From assembly GCF_027214045.1 (NCBI RefSeq), contig NZ_JAPWHE010000001.1, positions 604,946 to 668,945 on the forward strand: DNA of 64,000 nt, given 5' to 3'. The notes beneath the pieces are model-generated. The model saw nothing but the letters and a program-made list of their open reading frames with translations, made no database searches and had not been told where the DNA came from. The translations under genes and the position numbers were made by a program. This document shows, one piece after another, positions 19,795 through 28,305 of this stretch; positions within the stretch are counted from its first letter, which is position 1, and each line of letters begins with the position of its first letter. This stretch comes from Castellaniella denitrificans. Its GTDB lineage: Bacteria > Pseudomonadota > Gammaproteobacteria > Burkholderiales > Burkholderiaceae_B.

Positions 19795-20706
19795 TCATCC
19801 AGGCGTTCCCCAGTCCCGCTCGCCCACGTGCTCGTGCAGATGCCGCACGAAAGCCTGGGTGGCCGGAGGCGGGCTGGCGTGCAGGCGGCTGTAGATGAAG
19901 AACTGGCGGCGGATCACCGGGTCCAGCAGCGGGCGCATGCGCAGGCCGTACAGGTCCACCAGGGTCCGCGCATAGGGCAGCCCGGCCGTCACGCCCAGCC
20001 CCGCGCTGACCATGCTCAAGGCGGTGCTCATGAAGGCGACCTCGTGGCTGGGGTGGATGGCGGGAATGTCGGCCATCCGGTACAGGTCCAGCGCCAGCCG
20101 GTCGGTGAACTGGCCTTGCAGGGCGATCAAAGGGTAGCGCACCAGGTCGGTCCAGTGGATGCGCTTGAGCGACTCCAGCGGATGGCCGGGCGGGAACACG
20201 GCCATGAAGGGCAGGTCGAACAGCGGGTCGGCCGACAGTTCGGTCAGTCCTTCGCGGTGAGGGCCGATGCTGATGTCCACTTCGCCGCGCACGGCCTGGG
20301 TGATGGCATTTTCCACGGCGCAGTCCAGCAGATGCACCTGGATGTCGGGGTGTTCCCGGCGGAAACTGGCGATGACTTCCGGGATCAGGGTGCTGGCCAT
20401 CAATTGGGGGGCGGCGATGCGCACGATGCCGCGCCGCAGGCGCTTGAGGTTGTCGATGTTTTCCAGCGCGCCGTCCAGGTCGCGCAGGATGCGGGTGGCG
20501 ACGGAATGGAATTCGCGCCCGACCTCGGACAGCTGGATGCGCCGGGTGTTGCGGTCCACCAGACGCACGCCCAACTGGGATTCCAGTTCCTTGATCAGGC
20601 CGCTCAGGGCCGACTGGGTGATGTGCAGGGATTCCGCCGCCCGGGTGAAGCCCCCGGTGCGGGCCAGCGCCGTGAAGGCGCGTAACTGGCGCAGTGTGAC
20701 TTCCAT
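19795..20706 (-). CDS. LysR-family regulator, divergent from the TRAP/homogentisate operon
   Basis: 303 residues. The N-terminal winged helix (LRQLRAFTALARTGGFTRAAESLHITQSALSGLIKELE) is canonical LysR, followed by a two-lobed effector domain (RIAAPQLMASTLIPEVI to the C-terminus). Its start lies 161 bases from dctQ on the other strand, and the intervening DNA carries the TRAP promoter, so it probably controls that operon and itself. The effector is likely an aromatic acid or pathway intermediate; this is inferred only from the neighbours. Confidence 0.92.
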   Translation of the reverse strand: MEVTLRQLRAFTALARTGGFTRAAESLHITQSALSGLIKELESQLGVRLVDRNTRRIQLSEVGREFHSVATRILRDLDGALENIDNLKRLRRGIVRIAAPQLMASTLIPEVIASFRREHPDIQVHLLDCAVENAITQAVRGEVDISIGPHREGLTELSADPLFDLPFMAVFPPGHPLESLKRIHWTDLVRYPLIALQGQFTDRLALDLYRMADIPAIHPSHEVAFMSTALSMVSAGLGVTAGLPYARTLVDLYGLRMRPLLDPVIRRQFFIYSRLHASPPPATQAFVRHLHEHVGERDWGTPG

Positions 20707-20740
20707 CGGATCAGCCTATGAATCGATGAATAAAAACTGT

Positions 20741-20769
20741 TTGAATGATAGCTGGAAACTGCGTCTAAT
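20741..20769 (+). promoter_or_regulatory. Promoter of the TRAP/homogentisate operon
   Basis: TTGAAT (20741-20746) and TCTAAT (20764-20769) are separated by exactly 17 bases, a good sigma-70 pair. The start of transcription would be near 20776, giving a leader of about 90 bases before dctQ. The -35 element lies 35 bases from the divergent LysR start codon, so a LysR operator probably overlaps it. Confidence 0.65.
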
Positions 20770-20785
20770 GGGACATCAATCATAA

Positions 20786-20821
20786 GGATGCGCCGGCGAC
20801 GCCGCGCCGGCACCCGCATCC
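20786..20821 (+). promoter_or_regulatory. Strong stem-loop in the TRAP operon leader
   Basis: GGATGCG (20786-20792) pairs with CGCATCC (20815-20821). Directly inside, CCGGCG (20793-20798) pairs with CGCCGG (20805-20810) around a six-base loop, with four unpaired bases on the 3' side. This gives 13 base pairs of very stable RNA, about 10 bases after the predicted transcription start. No T-run follows, so it is not a classical terminator; it may stabilise the mRNA or act with the leader ORF. Confidence 0.6.
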
Positions 20822-20838
20822 GGACCGGAGACAAGGCC

Positions 20839-20871
20839 ATGTCCATTCCCTCGCGCGGTGAGCGCCGATGA
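20839..20871 (+). CDS. Candidate 10-residue leader peptide overlapping dctQ
   Basis: ATG 20839 has GGAG eight bases upstream, a better ribosome site than dctQ has, and encodes MSIPSRGERR. Its stop TGA (20869-20871) overlaps the dctQ start as ATGA. Translating ribosomes would therefore finish exactly at the dctQ start, which suggests coupling. The three arginines in four C-terminal codons use CGC/CGA. No experimental or homology evidence is available, and it could be a chance ORF. Confidence 0.4.
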   Translation: MSIPSRGERR

Positions 20872-21455
20872 TCCATCATGCTTCCCGCCTGATCGTCCGG
20901 GGATTCGAGATCCTGATCGTCGCCTGCCTGGCGATCATGGGCATCCTGGTCTTCGGCAATGTGGTGCTGCGCTATGCCTTCAACTCGGGCATCGCCATTT
21001 CCGAAGAACTGGCGCGCCTGCTGTTCGTCTGGCTGATCTTCATGGGTGCGGTCCTGGCCTCGGCGCGGCGCATCCATATCGGTTTCGACACGCTGCAGCG
21101 GGCCGTCGGTCCCCGCGCGCGCCGTGCGTTGGTGGTCTTCACCGGCGCGCTGATCCTGGCCGGCTGCGGGATCTTCATCGTCGGCGGCTGGCGCCAGACC
21201 CTGATCAACCTGGGCAACACCTACCCGGTCCTGGGCATTTCCTATGCCTGGCTCTACGGGGCGGCGCTGGTGTTCGGCGTGGCGCTCGTCTTCCCGGTCT
21301 GCAACAACATCCACCGGGCGCTGCGCGGCATCGACGATGGGCTGACGGAGGACCTGGCCGACCGGATCGAAGGACTGGCCGGTCGGATCGAGGATGAGTC
21401 CGGACCTCGCGCAGTCACTGCGGGCCGCGACGGATCCACGAAGGAGATCAAATGA
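20868..21455 (+). CDS. dctQ: TRAP transporter small permease (DctQ type)
   Basis: 195-residue inner-membrane protein with four predicted helices; the conserved RYAFNSGIAISEELARLLFVW segment is diagnostic of DctQ. It links the large permease to the periplasmic binding protein in sodium-driven uptake of organic acids. The C-terminal 35 residues are a charged, non-membrane extension (DRIEGLAGRIEDESG). Its stop overlaps the dctM start by ATGA, and its own start overlaps a possible leader ORF. It is first in an operon with homogentisate-degrading enzymes, so the cargo may be an aromatic or keto acid; that is an inference. Confidence 0.93.
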   Translation: MIHHASRLIVRGFEILIVACLAIMGILVFGNVVLRYAFNSGIAISEELARLLFVWLIFMGAVLASARRIHIGFDTLQRAVGPRARRALVVFTGALILAGCGIFIVGGWRQTLINLGNTYPVLGISYAWLYGAALVFGVALVFPVCNNIHRALRGIDDGLTEDLADRIEGLAGRIEDESGPRAVTAGRDGSTKEIK

Positions 21456-22729
21456 GCGCTTTGGTCTTCCTCGGCTCGTTGCTGAGCCTGATCGCGCTGG
21501 GACTGCCGATCGCTTTCGCCCTGATGTTCGCCGGTGTGGCGCTGATGCTGCTGACCGGGCAGTTCGACGCCCAGATCGTGGTGCAGAACGCCATCTCCGG
21601 GGCCGACAATTTCGTGCTGATGGCCGTGCCGTTCTTCATCCTGGCGGGCGAACTCATGAACGCGGGCGGGCTGTCCAGGCGCATCGTCGACATGGCCAGC
21701 GCGTTTGTCGGGCATTTGCGCGGCGGTCTGGGCTATGTGGCGATCTGCGCCGGCATCCTGCTCGCCAGCCTGTCGGGGTCCGCCGTGGCGGATACGGCGG
21801 CGCTGGCGGCGATCCTGGTGCCCATGATGCGCCAGGCCGGCTACGATCCCGCGCGTGCCTGCGGCCTGATGGCCGCCAGCGGCATCATTGCGCCGGTCAT
21901 CCCGCCCTCGATCGGTTTCCTGATCTTCGGCGTGGTGGCCAACGTGTCGATCACACGCCTGTTCCTGGCCGGCATCGTGCCCGGCGTCCTGATGGGGCTT
22001 TTCCTGACTACCGCCTGGTGGTTCGTCGCCCGGCGGCAAAAGGCGTCCCTGACGCCCCGGGTGCCCTGGCGGCAGCGGCTGCGGCTGCTGGGGCGGGGCG
22101 GCTGGGCGCTGATGTTGCCGGTCATCATCATCGGCGGCCTGCGGTTCGGGATCTTCACGCCGACCGAGTCCGCCGTGGTGGCGGCCGCCTACGCGCTGTT
22201 CGTCGGCCTGGTGGTGTATCGGGAGCTCGACCGGCGCAAGATCTACGAATGCCTGCTGTCCACGGCGCAGACGACTTCGGTCGTGCTGCTGCTGGCCGCG
22301 CTGGCGATGGTCGCGTCCTACATGATCACCATCACCGACATCTCCGGCCAGGTGGGCGTCTGGCTGCAGGGCTTGTCGGATCATCCGACTGTCCTGGTGG
22401 CCGCCATGATGGTGGTGGTGTTCTTCGCCGGCATGGTGCTGGACTTCATTCCCATCGTGCTGATCTTCACGCCGGTCTTCCTGCCGATCGTGCAGGCGGC
22501 CGACATCGATCCCGTGTATTTCGGCGTGATCTTCATCATGAACTGCTCGATCGGCATGATCACCCCGCCCGTGGGCGTGGTGCTGAACGTCGTCGGGACC
22601 GTGGGCAAAGTGTCCATGGCCCAGGCCACGCGCGGCATTGCGCCGTTCCTGTTGGCGCTGGTTTCGTTGCTGATCGCCCTGATCCTGTTCCCCGAACTGG
22701 TGACCGTGCCCGCCCAATGGTGGCGATAG
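21452..22729 (+). CDS. dctM: TRAP transporter large permease (DctM type)
   Basis: 425 residues with about twelve membrane helices, forming the ion-coupled translocation pathway. Family landmarks are the N-terminal GLPIAFALMFAGVALML, NFVLMAVPFFILAGELM, LSGSAVADTAALAAILVPMM, and SGIIAPVIPPSIGFLIFG, with the mirrored MITPPVGVVLNVV in the second half. The length is normal. Start ATGA overlaps dctQ; a gap of 40 bases containing AAGGAGA follows before dctP. The same order Q-M-P followed by catabolic genes is common in proteobacterial TRAP operons. Confidence 0.95.
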   Translation: MSALVFLGSLLSLIALGLPIAFALMFAGVALMLLTGQFDAQIVVQNAISGADNFVLMAVPFFILAGELMNAGGLSRRIVDMASAFVGHLRGGLGYVAICAGILLASLSGSAVADTAALAAILVPMMRQAGYDPARACGLMAASGIIAPVIPPSIGFLIFGVVANVSITRLFLAGIVPGVLMGLFLTTAWWFVARRQKASLTPRVPWRQRLRLLGRGGWALMLPVIIIGGLRFGIFTPTESAVVAAAYALFVGLVVYRELDRRKIYECLLSTAQTTSVVLLLAALAMVASYMITITDISGQVGVWLQGLSDHPTVLVAAMMVVVFFAGMVLDFIPIVLIFTPVFLPIVQAADIDPVYFGVIFIMNCSIGMITPPVGVVLNVVGTVGKVSMAQATRGIAPFLLALVSLLIALILFPELVTVPAQWWR

Positions 22730-22769
22730 CGGCCGGCGCCCCATCCGATTCCCCCCAAGGAGACACTCC

Positions 22770-23750
22770 ATGAAAATCCGCACCCCCTTGCTCGTCGGCC
22801 TGCTGGCCGCGACGCTGTCCGGTTCCGCCTGGGCGGCCGTCACCGCGAAATTCGCCGTGACCTTGCCGGAGAAATCCCATCAGGGTCAGGGCGTGGCCAA
22901 GTTCGTCGAACTGGTCAAGGCCAAGAGCCACGGCGAGATCGACATCAAGCCCTATTACAGTGGCGCGTTGGGCAACGACGTGCAGGTGACCTCCGCCCTG
23001 CAGGGCGGCACGATCGAGTTCACCGTGCCCCAGACCACCACCCTGACCGGCATGGTCAAGGCCTACGAGATCCTGGATTTCCCCTTCCTGTTCAAGAACA
23101 GCGAACAGGCGGAAAAGGTGCTGGACGGCCCGGTGGGGCAGAAACTGCTGGAGACCCTGCCCGCGCACGGCCTGGTGGGCCTGGCTTATTGGGAAAACGG
23201 TTTTTTCAACGCCACCAACAGCAAGCATCCGATCGCCAAGGCCGAGGACTTCGAGGGTCTGAAGTTCCGTTCGATCCAGGCGAAGATCACCCAGGAAACC
23301 ATCAAGGCCCTGGGCGCCAATCCGGTGCCGCTGGCGGTGCCCGAGCTCTACACCGCGCTGGAGACCCGCACCATCGACGGCCAGGGCACGCCCAACGCCG
23401 TGATCGCCGCGCTCAAGCTCTATGAAGTGCAGAAATACCTGTCCATTACGCGTCACAGCTATGGCGCGTTCATCCCGCTGGTGTCCAAGGTCTTCTGGGA
23501 CAAGCTGACTCCCGAGCAGCAGAAGATCCTGAAGGACTCCGCCGTCGAGGCCCGGACTTATCAGCGCCAGGTGGCACGCGCCCAGGCGCAGTCGGCCAAG
23601 GAAACCATGGCCAAGCACGGCATGGAGATCAACGAGGTCAGCGACGCCGAGCACGACCGCATGCGTGAACGCGTCCAGCCGGTGTGGCAGATGTTCATCC
23701 CCAGCGTGGGCCAGGATCTGTTCGACCAGGTCCAGGCCGAACTGAAGTAA
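22770..23750 (+). CDS. dctP: TRAP transporter periplasmic solute-binding protein (DctP type)
   Basis: 326 residues beginning with a Sec signal peptide (MKIRTPLLVGLLAATLSGSAWA). The family pattern is clear: GGTIEFTVPQTTTLTG, DFPFLFKN, the substrate-arginine region GLKFRSIQAKI, then LGANPVPLAVPELYTALETRTIDGQ. That arginine normally binds the carboxylate of the ligand. It captures the substrate in the periplasm for DctQM. A strong AAGGAG site precedes the ATG. The binding pocket alone does not tell the ligand; co-transcription with fahA, maiA and hmgA points to an aromatic or tyrosine-derived acid. Confidence 0.94.
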   Translation: MKIRTPLLVGLLAATLSGSAWAAVTAKFAVTLPEKSHQGQGVAKFVELVKAKSHGEIDIKPYYSGALGNDVQVTSALQGGTIEFTVPQTTTLTGMVKAYEILDFPFLFKNSEQAEKVLDGPVGQKLLETLPAHGLVGLAYWENGFFNATNSKHPIAKAEDFEGLKFRSIQAKITQETIKALGANPVPLAVPELYTALETRTIDGQGTPNAVIAALKLYEVQKYLSITRHSYGAFIPLVSKVFWDKLTPEQQKILKDSAVEARTYQRQVARAQAQSAKETMAKHGMEINEVSDAEHDRMRERVQPVWQMFIPSVGQDLFDQVQAELK

Positions 23751-23765
23751 GCCGGTGGAGTCCCC

Positions 23766-24785
23766 ATGAAGCTTGCCACCTTGAAAAACGAGTCGCGCGA
23801 CGGCCGCCTGGTCGTCGTCTCCCGGGATCTGACGCGCTGCGTCGCCGTGCCCGAGATCGCGCCCACCCTGCAGGCGGCGCTGGACGAATGGGATGCCTGC
23901 CTGCCGGGCCTGCGCGCCGCCTACGACCGGCTCAATTCGGGCCAGGACGGTGCGGCCCGCCCCTTCGATCAGGCGGCCTGCCATTCGCCGCTGCCGCGCG
24001 CCTACCAGTGGGCGGACGGATCGGCCTATCTGAACCACGTGGAGCTGGTGCGCCGCGCCCGCAACAGCCAGGTGCCGGAATCCTTCTTCACCGATCCCTT
24101 GATGTACCAGGGCGGTTCGGACAGTTTCATCGGCCCGCGCGATCCCATCGTCGCCGACACGGAGGACTGGGGGATCGACATGGAGGCCGAGGTCGCCGTC
24201 GTCACGGGCGACGTGCCCATGGGGGCGCGCCCGGCGGACGCAGCCGGCGCGATCCGCCTGTTGATGCTGGTCAATGATGTGTCCCTGCGCGGCCTGATCC
24301 CGGGTGAACTGGCCAAGGGCTTCGGTTTCTTCCAGTCCAAGCCGGCCAGCGCGTTTTCCCCGGTCGCCGTCACGCCCGACGAGCTGGGGCCGGCCTGGCG
24401 CGACGGCAAGGTCCACCTGCCGCTGCGGGTCGAGCTGAACGACGAGCCCTTCGGCTGTCCGGACGCCGGCCAGGACATGAGCTTCGACTTCCCGCAATTG
24501 ATCGCGCACGCCGCCCGCACGCGGCGGCTGGCGGCCGGGACGATCATCGGTTCGGGAACGGTGTCCAACAAGCAGGGCGGACTGCACGGTTCCAGCATCC
24601 GCAATGGCGGCGTGGGCTATTGCTGCATCGCCGAGGTCCGCATGTACGAGACCATCGAGGGCGGCGCCCCGACCACGCCCTTCATGCGCTTCGGTGACCG
24701 CGTGCGCATCCACATGAGCGACGTCCGGGGCGAGGACATCTTCGGCGTCATCGAGCAGACGGTCGAGCGCCGACCGGGCGCGTGA
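23766..24785 (+). CDS. fahA: Fumarylacetoacetate hydrolase family protein
   Basis: Last step of homogentisate breakdown: hydrolyses fumarylacetoacetate to fumarate and acetoacetate. The 339-residue protein has the FAH fold with metal-binding acidic residues around DTEDWGIDMEAEVAVVTGD, the catalytic-site region MLVNDVSLRGLIPGELAKGFGFFQSKPA, and GTIIGSGTVSNKQGG. This longer form differs from the two-domain animal enzyme and from the small HpcE-type proteins. Position between the TRAP genes and maiA-hmgA supports the assignment. The stop is 14 bases before the maiA start. Confidence 0.93.
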   Translation: MKLATLKNESRDGRLVVVSRDLTRCVAVPEIAPTLQAALDEWDACLPGLRAAYDRLNSGQDGAARPFDQAACHSPLPRAYQWADGSAYLNHVELVRRARNSQVPESFFTDPLMYQGGSDSFIGPRDPIVADTEDWGIDMEAEVAVVTGDVPMGARPADAAGAIRLLMLVNDVSLRGLIPGELAKGFGFFQSKPASAFSPVAVTPDELGPAWRDGKVHLPLRVELNDEPFGCPDAGQDMSFDFPQLIAHAARTRRLAAGTIIGSGTVSNKQGGLHGSSIRNGGVGYCCIAEVRMYETIEGGAPTTPFMRFGDRVRIHMSDVRGEDIFGVIEQTVERRPGA

Positions 24786-24799
24786 AGGGAGCCGGACCC

Positions 24800-25444
24800 A
24801 TGCTGGAACTCTATTCCTATTTCCGCAGTTCGGCGGCCTACCGTGTCCGCATCGCGCTGTGCCTGAAAGGCCTGGACTACCGGATCGTGCCCGTGCATCT
24901 GCTGCGCCATGGCGGCGAGCAACTGGGTGACGACTACCGGCGCCGCAACCCTGAAGGCCTGGTGCCGGCGCTGGACGAGGACGGCCGGATCCTGACCCAG
25001 TCCCTGGCGATCATGGAATACCTGGACGAAACGCATGGTCCCGCCACCCTGCTGCCGGCCGACGCGCCGGGCCGCGCCCGCGTGCGCGCCCTGGCGCTGC
25101 ATGTCGCCTGCGACATTCATCCGCTGAACAACCTGCGCGTCCTGCGCTGGTTGGCGCACGAACTGAAGGTCGAGCCCTCCGCGCGCGACGACTGGTACCG
25201 GCATTGGGTGGAACTGGGTTTTCGCTCGCTGGAGGCCCAGTTGCAATCGCCCGCGACGGGGCGCTGCTGCCATGGCGACGCACCGGGCCTGGCCGATTGC
25301 TGCCTGGTGCCCCAGGTCTACAACGCGCGCCGCTATGATGTGGATCTGTCGGCCTTTCCAACCATCGAACGGATCGCGGCGCATTGCGAATCGCTGCCGG
25401 CCTTCCAGGCCGCGCGTCCGGACGCGCAGCCGGACGCCGAATGA
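24800..25444 (+). CDS. maiA: Maleylacetoacetate isomerase (zeta-class glutathione S-transferase)
   Basis: Isomerises maleylacetoacetate to fumarylacetoacetate using glutathione. The 214 residues show the thioredoxin-like N-domain with YFRSSAAYRVRIALCLKGL (zeta GSTs usually have SSxSxRVRIAL), NPEGLVPALDEDG with the cis-Pro, and QSLAIMEYLDE. A helical C-domain follows with LADCCLVPQVYNARR. ATG 24800 is chosen because AAGGGAG lies nine bases upstream; an in-frame GTG at 24782 overlaps the fahA stop but lacks such a site. It sits between fahA and hmgA. Confidence 0.94.
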   Translation: MLELYSYFRSSAAYRVRIALCLKGLDYRIVPVHLLRHGGEQLGDDYRRRNPEGLVPALDEDGRILTQSLAIMEYLDETHGPATLLPADAPGRARVRALALHVACDIHPLNNLRVLRWLAHELKVEPSARDDWYRHWVELGFRSLEAQLQSPATGRCCHGDAPGLADCCLVPQVYNARRYDVDLSAFPTIERIAAHCESLPAFQAARPDAQPDAE

Positions 25445-25528
25445 CGGGACGCCGCCCGCGGATGCGGGACGCGGACCCGCCGGCCCGGCGCGCGTGAGGC
25501 GGCCGGCCGTGTTTTTCAGGAAATCATC

Positions 25529-26827
25529 ATGAGCACGACACCCACCCTGGACTATCAGAGCGGATTCGGCAACGAGTTCGCCACCGAGGCCCTGCCCGGC
25601 GCGTTGCCGGCGGGACGCAATTCCCCCCAGCGGGCTCCCTACGGCCTGTATGCCGAACAGTTGTCGGGCACGGCGTTCACGGCGCCGCGCCACGCCAACC
25701 GGCGGTCCTGGCTGTACCGCATCCGGCCGGCGGCCACGCACGGGCCGTTCGAGCCGTCCTCGGCGGGAGCGCGCTGGCTGAGCCGCTACGACGAGGTCCC
25801 CACGCCGCCGGACCCGCTGCGCTGGGATCCCCTGCCCATGCCCGAAGACGGCACGGCCACGGATTTCGTGGACGGCATGGTGACCATGGGCGGCAACGCC
25901 GGCTGCGGCATCCACCTGTACGCCGCCAACCGCTCGATGCGGGACCGGTATTTCTACAATGCCGACGGCGAATTGCTGATCGTGCCGCAGATGGGGCGCC
26001 TCGAACTGGCGACCGAACTGGGCGTGCTGTGGATCGAACCGCAGGAAATCGCGGTCATCCCGCGCGGTGTGCGCTTCCAGGTCCGCCTGCCCGACGGCGC
26101 GGCGCGGGGGTATGTGTGCGAGAACCCCGGCGCGCATTTCCGGCTGCCCGACCTGGGCGTGATCGGTTCGAACGGACTGGCCAACCCGCGCGATTTCCTG
26201 GCGCCCGTGGCCGCCTACGAGGACCTCGAGGGCGACTTCGAATTGCTGGCGAAGTTCCAGGGACGTTTCTGGCGCGCCCGGATGGACCATTCACCCCTGG
26301 ATGTGGTGGCCTGGCACGGCAACGACACGCCGTACAAGTACGACCTGCGCCGCTTCAACGCGATCGGCTCGATCACGTACGACCATCCGGATCCGTCGAT
26401 CTTCCTGGTGCTGCACGCGCCCGGCGCCGTGCCGGGCGTGGACACCATCGATTTCGTCGCCTTCGCCCCGCGCATCCTGGCGATGCGGGACACGTTCCGG
26501 CCGCCCTGGTTCCACCGCAACCTGGCGGGCGAGTTCATGGGGCTGGTGCATGGCCGCTACGATGCCAAGGCCGAAGGCTTCCAGCCCGGCGGCGCGTCCT
26601 TGCACAACACCATGACGGGCCATGGCCCGGACGCCGAGACCTTTGCCAAGGCCAGCGCGGCGGACACGTCCCGGGCCGACTATATCGCCGACACCATGGC
26701 GTTCATGTTCGAAACGCCGGTGGCGATCCAGGCCACGCGCCAGGCCCTGGAATCGCCGCAGCGGCAGCGGGAATACTACCGCTGCTGGCAGGGGCTGAAG
26801 AAGCACTTCGATCCGGCAAAGCGGTAG
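25529..26827 (+). CDS. hmgA: Homogentisate 1,2-dioxygenase
   Basis: Opens the ring of homogentisate with O2 to give maleylacetoacetate, the substrate of MaiA next door. The 432-residue length matches the family. N-terminal [19 protein letters not shown] and [10 protein letters not shown] are diagnostic. By spacing against the human enzyme the iron ligands are His329, Glu335 ([10 protein letters not shown]) and His365 (TGHGP). The gene is separated from maiA by 84 bases, without an obvious terminator, so it may be the last gene of the TRAP operon or have its own promoter. A divergent second family member lies further downstream. Confidence 0.97.
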   Translation: MSTTPTLDYQSGFGNEFATEALPGALPAGRNSPQRAPYGLYAEQLSGTAFTAPRHANRRSWLYRIRPAATHGPFEPSSAGARWLSRYDEVPTPPDPLRWDPLPMPEDGTATDFVDGMVTMGGNAGCGIHLYAANRSMRDRYFYNADGELLIVPQMGRLELATELGVLWIEPQEIAVIPRGVRFQVRLPDGAARGYVCENPGAHFRLPDLGVIGSNGLANPRDFLAPVAAYEDLEGDFELLAKFQGRFWRARMDHSPLDVVAWHGNDTPYKYDLRRFNAIGSITYDHPDPSIFLVLHAPGAVPGVDTIDFVAFAPRILAMRDTFRPPWFHRNLAGEFMGLVHGRYDAKAEGFQPGGASLHNTMTGHGPDAETFAKASAADTSRADYIADTMAFMFETPVAIQATRQALESPQRQREYYRCWQGLKKHFDPAKR

Positions 26828-27098
26828 GCTTGGGTTCCTAAGACGGGAAGCCGAATGGGGGGCATGACGCCGCCCGACTCGGCGGTCCTCCCTGCGGTCG
26901 GACTGCCCGGCCCTTCCTCGTCCGAGCGGGCGGCGGGCAAACTCGGCCTGCGGCCTCAGACAGTGCCCGCCTTGTTCCCCGCTCTCCCTTCGGAAGCCGC
27001 CGGCGCCTCATACGGTCGCGCCACGCCCCCCACTCGACTTCCCTCGATCTATTTCGAGCGACGGGAGCGGGAGGGGGGACTCCCTTACGAACCCAGGC
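26828..27098. other. Intergenic region with nested inverted repeat, no supported gene
   Basis: This 271-base gap lies between two convergent dioxygenase genes. GGCGGGCA (26932-26939) and TGCCCGCC (26964-26971) enclose GGCC-TGC-GGCC (26945-26955), forming a nested hairpin that may end transcription from either side. A reading frame from 26855 runs through the gap into the neighbouring gene on the wrong strand, with low-complexity Pro/Ser/Arg composition; I do not accept it as a gene. The region has the look of a dispersed intergenic element, but I cannot check copy number. Confidence 0.55.
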
Positions 27099-28229
27099 TC
27101 ACTCTTTCCACGAATCCAGGTACCCCGGCACCTTCACGCCTTCGGGGAACGTATCCAGTTCCAGCGGATAGCGCGAATCGATCATCACCGCGACCTCGTC
27201 GGTGTATTTGCGCTCACCCTTGTTGTTGGCCGCCGCGGCCGCGAAGGCCTTGGGGTGCGGACCGTGGTGGAAGCCCGAGGGGTGCAGCGTGAACATGCCC
27301 GGCTTGATGTTGTCGCGGCTGAAGAAATTCCCCTGGTGGTAGAAGATCGATTCGTCGAACTCGTCGTTGTTGTGATAGAAGGGCACCTTCAGCGCGCCCG
27401 GATCGCTTTCGATGGGGCGCGGGGCGAACGTGCAGACGATGATGGTGTTCGAGAGGAAGGTCGCATGCACTGTCGGCGGCAGGTGATAGCGGTCCGACAG
27501 CAGTTCGCGGATGTCGCGCCAGTTCAGCTTCACCGGCACGCAATCGCCGTGCCAGCCGGCCGTGTCCAGGAAGTTGTAGGGGAAGGTCACCGTCGTGACC
27601 TGCTGGCGGCGCTTGGCGCGCACCCGGGTTTCATGTTCGCCGTATTGGGCCTTGTAGGCCTCGTCGATCTTCGGCGTGTCCAGCACGGCCAGGTCGAACT
27701 GCGCGTGGCGGCCGGTGATGCCGCGTTCCGGCAACTGGAACAGGTCCTCGGTGGCCTCGATCGTCAGGACTTCGTTGCGCACCGAGGTTTCCAGGCGCCA
27801 GGTCGTGCCGCGCGGGATGTTGATGTAGTCGCCCTCCCGGTAGCTCATGTGGCCGTAGTCGCAGAAGAATTCGCCTGCGCCCCGGTGGAAGAACAGGATC
27901 ATGTCGCCGTCGCCGTTGCGCGCCAGGTCCGGCATGGAGACGTCGAATTTCCAGAAACAGACCTGGGTCTGGCCGTTGTGCATGAAGCGCCGCGCCTTCC
28001 AGGGGCATGGGGCGCTGTCGTCCAGGCGGTTCAGGTCCAGCAGGGTGAGCTCCAGGGGGCCTTCCCATTTTGTCCAGCCGGTGGGCTTGTGCGTGTGCAG
28101 GATGTGGCTGGCCGGGCCGAAGAAGCCGTTGCGGCCATGTTCGCGTTCGTACAGGCCGTCGGGGATGTCGCAGTGGGCCTGGCGGGTATGGATGCCTTCG
28201 GCCTTGGGGAAGGTGATCGGGTTCTTCAT
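27099..28229 (-). CDS. Homogentisate 1,2-dioxygenase-like cupin protein (second paralogue)
   Basis: The 376-residue protein belongs to the HGD superfamily but is shorter than HmgA and only distantly like it. It begins NPITFPKAEGIHTRQAHCDIP and has cupin strands (GAGEFFCDYGHMSYREGDYINIPRGTTWRLE). The C-terminal metal-site candidate region runs from DEFDESIFYHQGNFF to HPSGFHHGPHPKA, rich in His and Glu. It likely oxidises a homogentisate-like ring or a related aromatic; the substrate is not known to me. It faces an IclR regulator across 76 AT-rich bases, so it is controlled separately from the TRAP operon, and it is convergent with hmgA. No other catabolic gene accompanies it. Confidence 0.82.
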   Translation of the reverse strand: MKNPITFPKAEGIHTRQAHCDIPDGLYEREHGRNGFFGPASHILHTHKPTGWTKWEGPLELTLLDLNRLDDSAPCPWKARRFMHNGQTQVCFWKFDVSMPDLARNGDGDMILFFHRGAGEFFCDYGHMSYREGDYINIPRGTTWRLETSVRNEVLTIEATEDLFQLPERGITGRHAQFDLAVLDTPKIDEAYKAQYGEHETRVRAKRRQQVTTVTFPYNFLDTAGWHGDCVPVKLNWRDIRELLSDRYHLPPTVHATFLSNTIIVCTFAPRPIESDPGALKVPFYHNNDEFDESIFYHQGNFFSRDNIKPGMFTLHPSGFHHGPHPKAFAAAAANNKGERKYTDEVAVMIDSRYPLELDTFPEGVKVPGYLDSWKE

Positions 28230-28305
28230 CAGGGTCTCCGATAGTGTTATGAATTAGTTAACAATGTTATTATTTAAACAACAACGTCAATCTAAGGCCT
28301 GACGA

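Noticed and set aside
26855-27292. 145-codon plus-strand open frame between the dioxygenase genes
   Set aside because: Composition is low-complexity Pro/Arg/Ser and it runs deep into the convergent gene. No ribosome site or domain is visible. I treat the DNA as an intergenic element instead.
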